Below are positions 27,113 through 34,986 of a stretch of 64,000 bases of DNA, piece after piece. This stretch comes from Bacillota bacterium (GTDB lineage: Bacteria; Bacillota; Clostridia; Oscillospirales; CAG-382). Position 1 is the stretch's first letter. Each line of letters opens with the position of its first letter. The stretch lies in assembly GCA_029550965.1 (NCBI GenBank), contig JAKPGJ010000036.1, forward strand, positions 1 to 64,000, given 5' to 3'. A program made the position numbers and the translations under genes. A model generated the notes under the pieces. That model made no database searches. It saw nothing but the letters and a program-made list of their open reading frames with translations, and was not told the origin of the DNA.

Positions 27113-28339
27113 ATGATGACAGAGTACGGCGAAATACCGGAAAAAGTTGTTCTTCACTGCGATATGAACAATTATTTCGCTTCGGTGGAGTGCTTGTATA
27201 ACCCGGCGTTGAGAAAGGTTCCGATGGCGGTCTGCGGCGACCCGGATTCCCGACACGGAATTGTTCTGGCGAAGAACGACCTTGCCAAGCAGTTCGGCGT
27301 TGTCACCGGCGAGAGCATTTATACCGCAAAAGCGAAATGCCCTTCGCTGACGACGGTGACCGCCAATTACGACCGATACCTTGAATACACCCGCAAAGCC
27401 CGCGCGATATACGCAAGGTACAGCGATATGGTCACCCCTTACGGGCTGGACGAGGCGTGGGTGGAGCTGGACAAAAGCAAGTACGCTTTTCATAAAGGGA
27501 TTCAAACCGCCGAGGAAATACGGAACAGCGTAAAAAAAGAGCTTGGGCTTACGGTTTCGGTGGGCGTCAGCTACAATTATATTTACGCAAAACTCGCTTC
27601 CGACCTCAAAAAGCCGGACGCGGTGACCGTCATATCCAAAGACAACTACAAGCGCACCGTCTGGAACCGTCCGGCGTTCGAGCTGCTGTTCGTCGGTTCC
27701 GCGACCCGCAGGAAACTGTATCGGCTCGGGATATTATCCATCGGCGACCTTGCGACCTGCGACCCGGTCAAGCTCAGCCGCGAGATTGGAAAACGCGGAT
27801 ACACGCTCTGGGAGTTCGCGAACGGCGACGACCGGAACTTCTGCCCGACCATCACCTCCGACGACGAGCTCAAAAGCATCGGCAACACCATTACGGCGCC
27901 TGCCGACATCGACAACCAGGAGGACATCGCGGCGCTGTTGTACGTCATCTGCGCCTGCGTGTCGAAGCGGCTGGACAAACACCGGTTTAAAGCGCGGTGC
28001 GTCGGCATTCATGTCCGCAGAAGCGATTTTTCGGCTTACAGCAGGCGCGAGAGCTTTGCGAACGCGGTTGGCTCGCCCGACGAGCTTTTTGAGATCGCGT
28101 ACCGGATTTTTTCGGAAAGCTACGACTGGTCGAAGCCGGTCCGCAGCGTCGGCGTGTTCGCGGAAAAACTCTGCGACGCGGAATACGAGCAGTTATGCCT
28201 GTTCGACGAAAGGGCGGCGCAAAAACCCGATATGATACGGCTTGTGCAGAATCTGCGCGAAAAATTAGGGCGCATCAAGTTTGAGGAGACCGCGACGCAG
28301 ATGGACGAGGTGCCGGATATCGACAGTCTATTTTGCTAA
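27113..28339 (+). CDS. Y-family DNA polymerase (DinB/UmuC-like)
   Basis: 408-residue translesion polymerase. Palm-domain metal ligands lie in LHCDMNNYFASVE and in YGLDEAWVELD (family S-x-DE). Thumb/helix-hairpin-helix features include LGILSIGDLATCD. A little-finger domain of roughly 150 residues follows (KRLDKHRFKARCVGIHVR). No Rev1/BRCT extension. ATG 27113 is preceded by a weak GGGGCGG; the frame opens further upstream only through the SOS box. First gene of an SOS-regulated cluster; the next gene (SRAP) follows after 12 bases. Confidence 0.93.
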   Translation: MMTEYGEIPEKVVLHCDMNNYFASVECLYNPALRKVPMAVCGDPDSRHGIVLAKNDLAKQFGVVTGESIYTAKAKCPSLTTVTANYDRYLEYTRKARAIYARYSDMVTPYGLDEAWVELDKSKYAFHKGIQTAEEIRNSVKKELGLTVSVGVSYNYIYAKLASDLKKPDAVTVISKDNYKRTVWNRPAFELLFVGSATRRKLYRLGILSIGDLATCDPVKLSREIGKRGYTLWEFANGDDRNFCPTITSDDELKSIGNTITAPADIDNQEDIAALLYVICACVSKRLDKHRFKARCVGIHVRRSDFSAYSRRESFANAVGSPDELFEIAYRIFSESYDWSKPVRSVGVFAEKLCDAEYEQLCLFDERAAQKPDMIRLVQNLREKLGRIKFEETATQMDEVPDIDSLFC

Positions 28340-28351
28340 AGGAGTTACGTT

Positions 28352-28963
28352 ATGTGCGGAAGATACACTGCAAACACCGAGGACGAGGTTATTGAAATAA
28401 GAAAAATCCTCGCCGGGCTTACCCTACGCCTGGCAAGCGCCGACGACGGCGACATCGAGGCGGTCAGGCAGTCCGGGATTTTAGGCAAAGAGGTTTTCCC
28501 CTCTCAAAACGCGCCGGTCATTTCGAAGCAAGGAAGGTTTTTGCTGTCAAAATGGGGTTTTGAGAAATGGGACGACAAAGGCATCATCATTAACGCGCGC
28601 TGCGAGACCGCGGACAAAAGCCGCTTCTTTTTGCCTTACGCGAAGAACAGCCGCTGTCTGATTCCGGCGAACAGCTATTTCGAATGGAAGAAACGCCCCG
28701 GGATTTCCCCGGAGAAATATAGAATCGGAAACGGGCGCGTGCTCTTTATGGCGGGTTTTTTGAAGCCCGCGAACGCTAAATCCGATTTGGACAGGTTCGT
28801 AATCCTGACAAAGCCGGCGGACGAGAAAATCAGCCTTATTCATGATCGGATGCCGGTGCTTGTCAAAACCGATTTGATCGAGCCGTGGCTTGACGGTTCG
28901 ATTACGATCGACGAGCTGACCCAGCTCAGCTTTGACGATTTGCAGTACGAAACCGCATCATAG
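28352..28963 (+). CDS. SRAP-domain protein (YedK/HMCES family)
   Basis: 203-residue SOS-response-associated protein. The invariant Cys2 (MCGRYT) forms a covalent crosslink to abasic sites in single-stranded DNA in this family. Other conserved parts: NARCETADKSRFF, RCLIPANSYFEWKK (active-site Glu) and LIHDRMPVLV (active-site His). Strong AAAGGAG seven bases upstream. It sits in the dinB operon under the LexA boxes, in line with the family's DNA-damage role. Length is usual. Confidence 0.95.
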   Translation: MCGRYTANTEDEVIEIRKILAGLTLRLASADDGDIEAVRQSGILGKEVFPSQNAPVISKQGRFLLSKWGFEKWDDKGIIINARCETADKSRFFLPYAKNSRCLIPANSYFEWKKRPGISPEKYRIGNGRVLFMAGFLKPANAKSDLDRFVILTKPADEKISLIHDRMPVLVKTDLIEPWLDGSITIDELTQLSFDDLQYETAS

Positions 28964-28981
28964 TATATAACGGGGTTGCAT

Positions 28982-30025
28982 ATGGAATTGAAAGAACAGG
29001 CAGTTCCGCCTTATTCTGACGATTCGGCGCTTGCGGAGCAGCATATTACGCGCAGAGTCCCCAGCGTCGTTTATATGGAAAAGCTCTATTCAGAAGAGCA
29101 TTATCTGGATATCGGCTGCGAGCCGAGACCGATTTTGCGGAACATCAATATCGACATTAAAAAAGGCGAAATCTGGGGCATTCTCGGCCGGGAGCTGTTC
29201 GATTTGAAACTGCTTCTGGAAATTATGGCAAACATCAAACCGTATTACAGCGGAACTTGCCAGCTGCTCGAGCGCGGGATGTTTAAAAACAAGCGCATTA
29301 TTCACCCGGATTTGTTTTACTTCGCGAGCACCAGCATGGCATACACGAATATGAAGGTGCTTGAGTTTTTGATGTTCACGACCGCGAACAGCAGCTTTGA
29401 CCAAAAAACGCAGGCGGAGCGGCTCTCCGACCAGCTTTTTTTGTTCGGCCTGGGCGGCATCCGTAACACGCCGATTTATAAGCTGTCTTCAGAGTATAAG
29501 TCGATCGTTCTGTTGCTCGCCGGATATTTTTCTTCTAACAGGCTGATTATCATGAACCTGCCGACGCTAATTTACAACGAGGAACAGCGAAAGGTTCTTA
29601 AAAACATCGCCGAGAAAATCCGTTCCGCCGAGCAGACGCTTGTGTTCTCGACAATGGACGAAACGCTAATTGAAAAGGTATGCGGTCATACCGCCTATCT
29701 AAAAGACGGAACCTTTCTTTACGCCGGCGCCGTCGAGACGCTGATAAAAACCTACGACAAGGTCGTCATGACGGTCAAAGACCCGGACGTCAGGCAGATA
29801 AAGCGGATTCTTTCGGAATCCTTCCCGGACTATATGTACAGAATCGACGACGACGTATTGTATATCAGCAGCAGCACCGGATACGGCAGGCCGAGAGCGC
29901 TGTATGAAAGAATCGTTATGGAAGGCTATGCGCCCAATGACGTCAAAATCAACAACAAGACATTGCAAAACGCGATTAAGGAATTGACAAAGCAGAACTA
30001 TGTATATGAACAGCTATTTTTATAA
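28982..30025 (+). CDS. Degenerate ABC-transporter ATP-binding-like protein (all catalytic motifs lost)
   Basis: 347 residues with the overall layout of an ABC ATPase, but every catalytic motif is altered. The Walker A region is GILGRELFDLK (residues ~66-76, no GxxGxGKS/T). The signature is LSSEYK instead of LSGGQ (~168). Walker B is RLIIMNLP with Asn-Leu in place of Asp-Glu (~187). The H-loop is STMDE without His (~223). The C-terminal ~100 residues resemble the accessory region after bacitracin-type ABC ATPases. The ATG at 28982 lies 18 bases after the SRAP stop, and the gene overlaps the following membrane protein by 26 bases. No frameshift or stop is seen, so this looks like a maintained pseudo-ATPase, not decay. 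Function unknown. Confidence 0.7.
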   Translation: MELKEQAVPPYSDDSALAEQHITRRVPSVVYMEKLYSEEHYLDIGCEPRPILRNINIDIKKGEIWGILGRELFDLKLLLEIMANIKPYYSGTCQLLERGMFKNKRIIHPDLFYFASTSMAYTNMKVLEFLMFTTANSSFDQKTQAERLSDQLFLFGLGGIRNTPIYKLSSEYKSIVLLLAGYFSSNRLIIMNLPTLIYNEEQRKVLKNIAEKIRSAEQTLVFSTMDETLIEKVCGHTAYLKDGTFLYAGAVETLIKTYDKVVMTVKDPDVRQIKRILSESFPDYMYRIDDDVLYISSSTGYGRPRALYERIVMEGYAPNDVKINNKTLQNAIKELTKQNYVYEQLFL

Positions 30026-31352
30026 AGAAATCCGTCAATCGAATATCGAGCGCAGAATCGGCGTCGTCAACGGCGCGTTCTTCGGCGTTTTCGCGGCGAT
30101 GATCGCATTTTTGGCGCATATGGCCGCGCTGCGTCTGAACGATACGGTCTTTGCGGCCTTTTATCCTGACCTGATTGCAAAGGACTGCTTTGCGCCGCTG
30201 TATATTTATATCAAAGTATTTGCGTTCCTTAGCGTCGTGTATGTTCTGATCAGCTACGAGCATATCGTTTTGGGCGAGATCAAAAGCAACCGCTGGTATC
30301 TGCTCGCCAAAATGGGATACAGCACGAAAATGATGGTATCGGTCAAACTGCTCGTGCAGATGATCCTGCTGCTGTACGCCTTCATCATCGGTTTTGTCGG
30401 CACGGTCGGCATGGCGACGCTGTTGGGGTATTCGTTCGCGAACGTATATCTTCCCGCCTTGTTTTTGGCCGGCGTCGTTGAGATTGCGTTTCTATGCGCG
30501 CTCACGACCGCTTTGTCGGTGCTGTACCGGTTCCGCTCCGCCTTTTTTACGCGATGGTGCATCACGCTGACAGAAGCGGCTTTAATCCCGCTCAGCGACC
30601 TGACCGGCTACCGCGAGGCTTTGTCCTCGAAGAGCTTTATCGTCAAGAACGGGCCGTTCGCGCCGTTTTCTCCGAGCGTGAGCGTTTATTTTGTCATCCT
30701 GTTGGCGCTGATCGCCGTCTTGTACGCGGCGAGCCTTTTCAACGCTAAGACCATCGCGATGTATTATGACGAACCGCTTGAGAATACGGACTTTACCCTG
30801 CCCGCCGGACGGGTTCTTGCCCGGCTGGACCACCGAAACGGAATGTTCTACCTTTTCCGCAGAAAAAGTAAGTCGCTGGCGGCGGCGGTTCATATGCTGA
30901 TAGTAGTTCTGGTCGCTTCGATCGCGCTGTTTACCATTGTCCTGAATCTGTTTTACTACCGCTACCGGAACAACACCGTTGTAAAAGTCGGCGATACCGT
31001 TTATTTTTTAAGCGACAGAGAAATTGTAAGCGGGCACCTCGACGACCCGCATATATACAAAAACGACTTTCTTGTTTTCAAAGCGGAAAGCGACGCCGAA
31101 CAGATCGACGACGGCAAAATTGTTCTGATTCAGAACGGAGACAAACTGGAAGCGGTACCCTACGCCGCCGATTTGAAGGACGCGGAAATCCTGGGCAAAC
31201 TGGATTCGGTCAGCCGATGGACGGGCGCTTTGGTCCTTATGGTCTGCAACACTGAGGGCATCATACTCTTTCTTGTTTTGCCCTTGCTGACCCTGCTGTT
31301 CTTCGGCAGCATCAAAAAACTGCTGGAAAAAAAGCCGGTGCCGATCGAATAG
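30000..31352 (+). CDS. Polytopic membrane protein with signal-peptidase-like, serine-less C-terminal domain
   Basis: 450 residues. ABC-permease-like N-terminal part with about six hydrophobic segments (~24-45, 65-88, 112-143, 150-176, 186-200, 226-247), then TM ~294-320. An extracytoplasmic stretch ~325-410 resembles the catalytic region of SipW-type S26 signal peptidases: IVSGHLDDPHIYKNDFLVFK recalls SGSMEP-x-I-x-x-GDLV, followed by IDDGKIVL, AEILGKL and a final TM (~410-437). The catalytic Ser position is His (SGHL), so peptidase activity is not expected. The start overlaps the pseudo-ATPase by 26 bases; no clear ribosome binding site, suggesting coupling. Unknown function; the S26 resemblance is my reading and should be treated as tentative. 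Confidence 0.6.
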   Translation: MYMNSYFYKEIRQSNIERRIGVVNGAFFGVFAAMIAFLAHMAALRLNDTVFAAFYPDLIAKDCFAPLYIYIKVFAFLSVVYVLISYEHIVLGEIKSNRWYLLAKMGYSTKMMVSVKLLVQMILLLYAFIIGFVGTVGMATLLGYSFANVYLPALFLAGVVEIAFLCALTTALSVLYRFRSAFFTRWCITLTEAALIPLSDLTGYREALSSKSFIVKNGPFAPFSPSVSVYFVILLALIAVLYAASLFNAKTIAMYYDEPLENTDFTLPAGRVLARLDHRNGMFYLFRRKSKSLAAAVHMLIVVLVASIALFTIVLNLFYYRYRNNTVVKVGDTVYFLSDREIVSGHLDDPHIYKNDFLVFKAESDAEQIDDGKIVLIQNGDKLEAVPYAADLKDAEILGKLDSVSRWTGALVLMVCNTEGIILFLVLPLLTLLFFGSIKKLLEKKPVPIE

Positions 31353-31379
31353 GTAAAAAACTGTTTGTAAAAATAGTTA

Positions 31380-31408
31380 TTGACAAATAAGTTTATCTAT
31401 GCTAACAT
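31380..31408 (+). promoter_or_regulatory. Promoter of the aromatic amino acid operon
   Basis: TTGACA (31380-31385), 17-base spacer, TAACAT (31403-31408) with TGC before the -10. A transcript of about 230 bases precedes aroF. Confidence 0.75.
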
Positions 31409-31442
31409 AATCAAAAACATCAAAAGGATAGGTTATTCTGCG

Positions 31443-31541
31443 ATGATAGCTGTACTTTTTGCTGCAATATTTTTTTACTTTTATTTTTTCTCGCATGAGA
31501 ACAAAATAAAAGTGATTTCGCTCGCAGCAAAATCGGTATAA
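31443..31541 (+). CDS. Phe/Tyr-rich leader peptide of the aro/pheA operon
   Basis: 32-codon ORF with AGGATAGG ten bases upstream. Residues 9-16 are IFFYFYFF, and Phe6 adds to six Phe and two Tyr in the first 16 positions. A hairpin (AATCGGT/ACCGAT, 31532-31546) covers its stop codon and a Rho-independent terminator follows at 31564. The enteric pheA leader has the same logic: starvation for charged tRNA-Phe/Tyr stalls the ribosome and changes RNA folding. The six genes downstream make phenylalanine precursors, fitting this. It could alternatively be a tiny membrane protein, but codon content and position favour a regulatory leader. Confidence 0.72.
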   Translation: MIAVLFAAIFFYFYFFSHENKIKVISLAAKSV

Positions 31542-31563
31542 CCGATCGAATTATAGAAATTAG

Positions 31564-31599
31564 AGGGTTCTGCGGTGATATCACCAGTAGAACCCTTTT
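31564..31599 (+). terminator. Attenuator-type terminator before aroF
   Basis: AGGGTTCT (31564-31571) pairs with AGAACCCT (31589-31596), with an inner palindrome GGTGATATCACC and TTTT at the end. It lies between promoter and first structural gene. AGAAC at 31498-31502, just after the Phe/Tyr codons, could compete for GTTCT. Confidence 0.75.
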
Positions 31600-31645
31600 G
31601 TTATCATTACAAACCCGATTGAATTTTATCTGAAAGGATTTGCTT

Positions 31646-32650
31646 ATGATCGTCGTACTGAAGAACAGCTGTGACCCGGAAAAAGTGGAGAATCTGAAAA
31701 ATTGGCTCGAGAGCCAGCATATAAAAGTGCACGTGTTTAAAGGCGAGTTTCAAACCGTGTTCGGGCTCATCGGCGACACCTCGCACATCGACATCGGCCT
31801 TTTGGAAGGGCTGGACGTGGTCAAGAGCGTAAAGCGCATCAGCGAGCCGTATAAAAACGCAAACCGCCAGTTCCACCCGGAGGATACGGTTATCACCGCC
31901 GCCGGCGTCGATATCGGCGGTAAGAACTTCCGGTTCATCGCCGGTCCCTGCTCGGTCGAATCAGAGGAACAGATTATCGACATCGCCGAAAAGGTCAAAG
32001 CCGCGGGCGCGTCGTTTCTCCGCGGCGGCGCTTTCAAGCCGCGCACTTCCCCGTACGACTTTCAGGGGCTGCAGGAAAAAGGCATTTCGCTTCTGCTGAA
32101 AGCGAAGGAAAGAACCGGGCTTCCCATTGTGACCGAGATTATGAGCGCAAACCACCTTCCGCTCTTCGAAAACGTCGATATTATTCAGGTCGGCGCACGG
32201 AATATGCAGAACTTTGAGCTTTTAAAAGAGCTGGGCAGGACAAAAAAGACCATCCTTTTAAAGAGAGGGCTTGCGAACACCATCAAAGAACTGCTGATGA
32301 GCGCGGAATACATCATGGCGGGCGGAAACGAGAACATCATCCTTTGCGAAAGAGGCATCCGCACGTTTGAGAATCAAACCAGAAACACGCTGGACATTTC
32401 GGCGGTTCCGGTGCTGAAAGAACTGTCGCACCTGCCGGTAATCGTCGATCCGAGCCACGCTTCCGGAATTTCCCGGTATGTCAAGCCTTTGGCGCTTGCC
32501 GCGGCCGCCGCGGGCGCGCACGGCGTGATGATCGAGGTGCATAACGACCCGCCGCGCGCCTTGTGCGACGGCGCGCAGTCGGTAACGCCGGAACAGTTTT
32601 TGGATATCAAAGCGTCGGTCGATAAAGTTTTGGCCGCGCTGAAGGAGTAG
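31646..32650 (+). CDS. aroF: DAHP synthase, type I-beta with N-terminal regulatory domain
   Basis: 334-residue first enzyme of the shikimate pathway (PEP + erythrose-4-phosphate). Residues 1-~70 form the ferredoxin-like/ACT-like regulatory domain of the Thermotoga type (MIVVLKNSCDPEKVENL, GLIGDTSHID). The barrel carries FIAGPCSVESEEQI, GGAFKPRTSPYDFQGL, QVGARNMQNFELL, LLKRG, VIVDPSHASG and GVMIEVHNDP (metal and substrate ligands). The ATG at 31646 has AAAGGA seven bases upstream. First of six co-directional genes; feedback control by aromatic amino acids is typical of this domain pair. Confidence 0.95.
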   Translation: MIVVLKNSCDPEKVENLKNWLESQHIKVHVFKGEFQTVFGLIGDTSHIDIGLLEGLDVVKSVKRISEPYKNANRQFHPEDTVITAAGVDIGGKNFRFIAGPCSVESEEQIIDIAEKVKAAGASFLRGGAFKPRTSPYDFQGLQEKGISLLLKAKERTGLPIVTEIMSANHLPLFENVDIIQVGARNMQNFELLKELGRTKKTILLKRGLANTIKELLMSAEYIMAGGNENIILCERGIRTFENQTRNTLDISAVPVLKELSHLPVIVDPSHASGISRYVKPLALAAAAAGAHGVMIEVHNDPPRALCDGAQSVTPEQFLDIKASVDKVLAALKE

Positions 32651-32655
32651 ACAGC

Positions 32656-33726
32656 ATGGAAAAAGTAACGGTTCGCGCGTCAAAAGTGTATGACGTCGTC
32701 ATAGAATCCGGCGTTCTCAAAAACGCCGGTGAATACGCGAAAAATGTAGTCGGCGCGGGCAAAGCGGCCGTCGTGACCGACGACGTTGTCGACAGCCTGT
32801 ACGCCGGAATGCTGATCGAATCGCTTCGGAAAAGCGGGTTTTCGGTGTTCAAAATGGTTTTCCCAAACGGCGAGACCGTAAAGACGCCGGAAAACGCGTT
32901 TGAAATCGTCAACTTTCTTGCCGAAAACAAGTTTACCCGCAGCGACACGGTGTTCGCGCTCGGCGGCGGAACCATCGGCGACCTTGCGGGTTTCGCGGCG
33001 TCGATATTTTTACGGGGCGTCAAGCTGGTGCAAATCCCCACTACCCTGCTTGCGGCGGTGGATTCCTCGGTCGGCGGAAAAACCGCGGTCAACCTCAAGG
33101 CCGGAAAAAACCTTGCGGGCAGCTTTTACCAGCCCGACCTGGTGCTGTGCGACACCGACGCGCTGTCCTCCCTGCCGGAAGATATTTTCAACTGCGGCTG
33201 CGCGGAAGTGATTAAGTACGGCGTGATCGCCAGCGGCGCGCTTTTTGAAAAGCTGAAAAAAGGCATCCGAAACGACCTCGAGAGCATTATCGCGGAATGC
33301 GTGCGGATTAAAAGCGACATCGTTTCGGTTGACGAGCACGACAGAGGACTGCGGCAGCTTTTGAACTTCGGGCATACCGCGGCGCACGCGATTGAGCGGG
33401 CTACAGACTTTGCGGTTCCGCACGGCGAAGCGGTCGCGGTCGGAATGGTCATCGCGTCCAATTACGCGTGGCGTACCGGCTTTTGCGGCAAGAAAGTATA
33501 TGACGAGATAAAAGAATTGGTTGCAGCATATCATTTACCCGCGACAACCAACCTGACGGCGGACGAACTGCTGAAGTCCGCGTTGTCCGACAAGAAGCGC
33601 GAGGGCGCTTCCATATCGCTGGTTCTTCCCGAAACCATCGGAAAAGCGGTTACCAAAAAGGTTGGCATCGAAGGACTTGCGGAGTTTTTAAAAATCGGCA
33701 TGACAGAAACGGATGGTGCTATATGA
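32656..33726 (+). CDS. aroB: 3-dehydroquinate synthase
   Basis: 356-residue NAD- and metal-dependent enzyme converting DAHP to 3-dehydroquinate. Motifs: FPNGETVKTPENAFEIVNFL, ALGGGTIGDLAGFAASIFLRG, IPTTLLAAVDSSVGGKTAVNL, GCAEVIKYGVI, LNFGHTAAHAIE and VPHGEAVAVGMV (metal-binding His and Glu). Starts six bases after aroF and overlaps aroA by four bases (ATGA). Confidence 0.97.
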   Translation: MEKVTVRASKVYDVVIESGVLKNAGEYAKNVVGAGKAAVVTDDVVDSLYAGMLIESLRKSGFSVFKMVFPNGETVKTPENAFEIVNFLAENKFTRSDTVFALGGGTIGDLAGFAASIFLRGVKLVQIPTTLLAAVDSSVGGKTAVNLKAGKNLAGSFYQPDLVLCDTDALSSLPEDIFNCGCAEVIKYGVIASGALFEKLKKGIRNDLESIIAECVRIKSDIVSVDEHDRGLRQLLNFGHTAAHAIERATDFAVPHGEAVAVGMVIASNYAWRTGFCGKKVYDEIKELVAAYHLPATTNLTADELLKSALSDKKREGASISLVLPETIGKAVTKKVGIEGLAEFLKIGMTETDGAI

Positions 33727-34982
33727 CGGTAAAAATTACGCCTTCCGCGCTGTCCGGCAAAATAAAAGCGATTCCCTCCAAATCTGCGGCGCACCGCGCG
33801 TTTATCTGCGCGGCGTTGTCGGAGCAAAAAACCGAGATTGTCTGCGAGAGCATCTCCGAGGACATACAGGCGACGATAAACTGCCTTGCCGCCTTGGGGG
33901 CGGAGATTGCCGAGAACAACGGGGTTTATACGGTCAATCCGATTCAACATACAAGTTCGCAGGAAGCGCATTTAAACTGCGGCGAGAGCGGCTCGACGCT
34001 GCGCTTTATCTTGCCGGTGGTTTCGGCGTTGGGCCGACGCGCGCGCATCGACGGGAGCGGGCGACTCCCCGAACGTCCGATAAAGCCGCTGACCGAACAG
34101 CTCAACGCGAACGGCGCCGTTATCGGCGAGCGTTTTCCGATTCAGTGTTCCGGAAAATTAGCAAGCGGTGTTTTCCGCGTCGCCGGCAACATCAGCTCGC
34201 AGTTTATCAGCGGTCTTCTGCTTGCTTCTCCGCTGACCGGCGGCGACTGCAGGATTGAGATAACGACCGCGCTGGAATCAAAGCCCTACATCGATATGAC
34301 AATTTCTGTTATGCGGCTGTTCGGCGTCGAAGTCGAGGAAACCGAGAACGGCTACTTTGTCAAAGGCGGACAGCGGTATGCTTCTCCCGGCGCTTTTATC
34401 GTGGAGGGCGACTGGTCGAACGCGGCGTTCTGGCTGGTCGCGGGCGCGCTGGGCGGAAGCGGCGTAACCTGCGCCAATCTTTCGTTGAACAGCGCGCAGG
34501 GCGACAAGGCGGTGATCGAGATTCTTCGGCAGTTCGGCGCGAAGGTCGAGATGCGTAACGACGCCTTTACCGTATCCCCCGCGCCCATGAAAGGCATCGA
34601 AATCAACGCCGCGGATATTCCCGATTTGGTTCCGGTGCTGTCGGTTTTAGCATGCGGCGCGGTCGGAGAAACCCGCATTTACAACGCTTCGCGCCTGCGG
34701 TTTAAGGAAAGCGACAGGCTGGCGAGGGTTTATGATATCATAACCAGGCTCGGCGGAAACATCAAACAGACCGACGACGGTCTGATTATCAGCGGCGCCG
34801 GCAGGCTGTCCGGCGGCAGAGCGGACGCGTCCGGCGACCACCGGCTGGCGATGAGCCTTGCCGTCGCTTCGATAATCTGCGAAAACAGCGTAATCATAGA
34901 CGGCGCCGAGTCGGTGAACAAATCCTACCCGAGATTCTTTGAGGATTTCAAAGAACTAAGCGGGTTTGCAGAGAGGGTGTAG
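33723..34982 (+). CDS. aroA: 3-phosphoshikimate 1-carboxyvinyltransferase (EPSP synthase)
   Basis: 419-residue enzyme transferring enolpyruvyl from PEP to shikimate-3-phosphate. Motifs: IPSKSAAHRAFICAALS, LNCGESGSTLRFILPV, SGRLPERPIKPL, SQFISGLLLASPL, IPDLVPVLSVLACGAVGET, RLRFKESDRL and SGDHRLAMSLAVAS. Residues around GESGSTLRF (Gly-Ser instead of the Gly-Thr of class I) and the sequence style suggest a class II-like form. Overlaps aroB by four bases. Confidence 0.96.
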   Translation: MTVKITPSALSGKIKAIPSKSAAHRAFICAALSEQKTEIVCESISEDIQATINCLAALGAEIAENNGVYTVNPIQHTSSQEAHLNCGESGSTLRFILPVVSALGRRARIDGSGRLPERPIKPLTEQLNANGAVIGERFPIQCSGKLASGVFRVAGNISSQFISGLLLASPLTGGDCRIEITTALESKPYIDMTISVMRLFGVEVEETENGYFVKGGQRYASPGAFIVEGDWSNAAFWLVAGALGGSGVTCANLSLNSAQGDKAVIEILRQFGAKVEMRNDAFTVSPAPMKGIEINAADIPDLVPVLSVLACGAVGETRIYNASRLRFKESDRLARVYDIITRLGGNIKQTDDGLIISGAGRLSGGRADASGDHRLAMSLAVASIICENSVIIDGAESVNKSYPRFFEDFKELSGFAERV

Positions 34983-34986
34983 AAAA

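Noticed and set aside
31409-31645. T-box riboswitch before aroF
   Set aside because: The conserved AGGGTGGNACCGCG antiterminator sequence is absent; a leader peptide with Phe/Tyr codons explains the region better.
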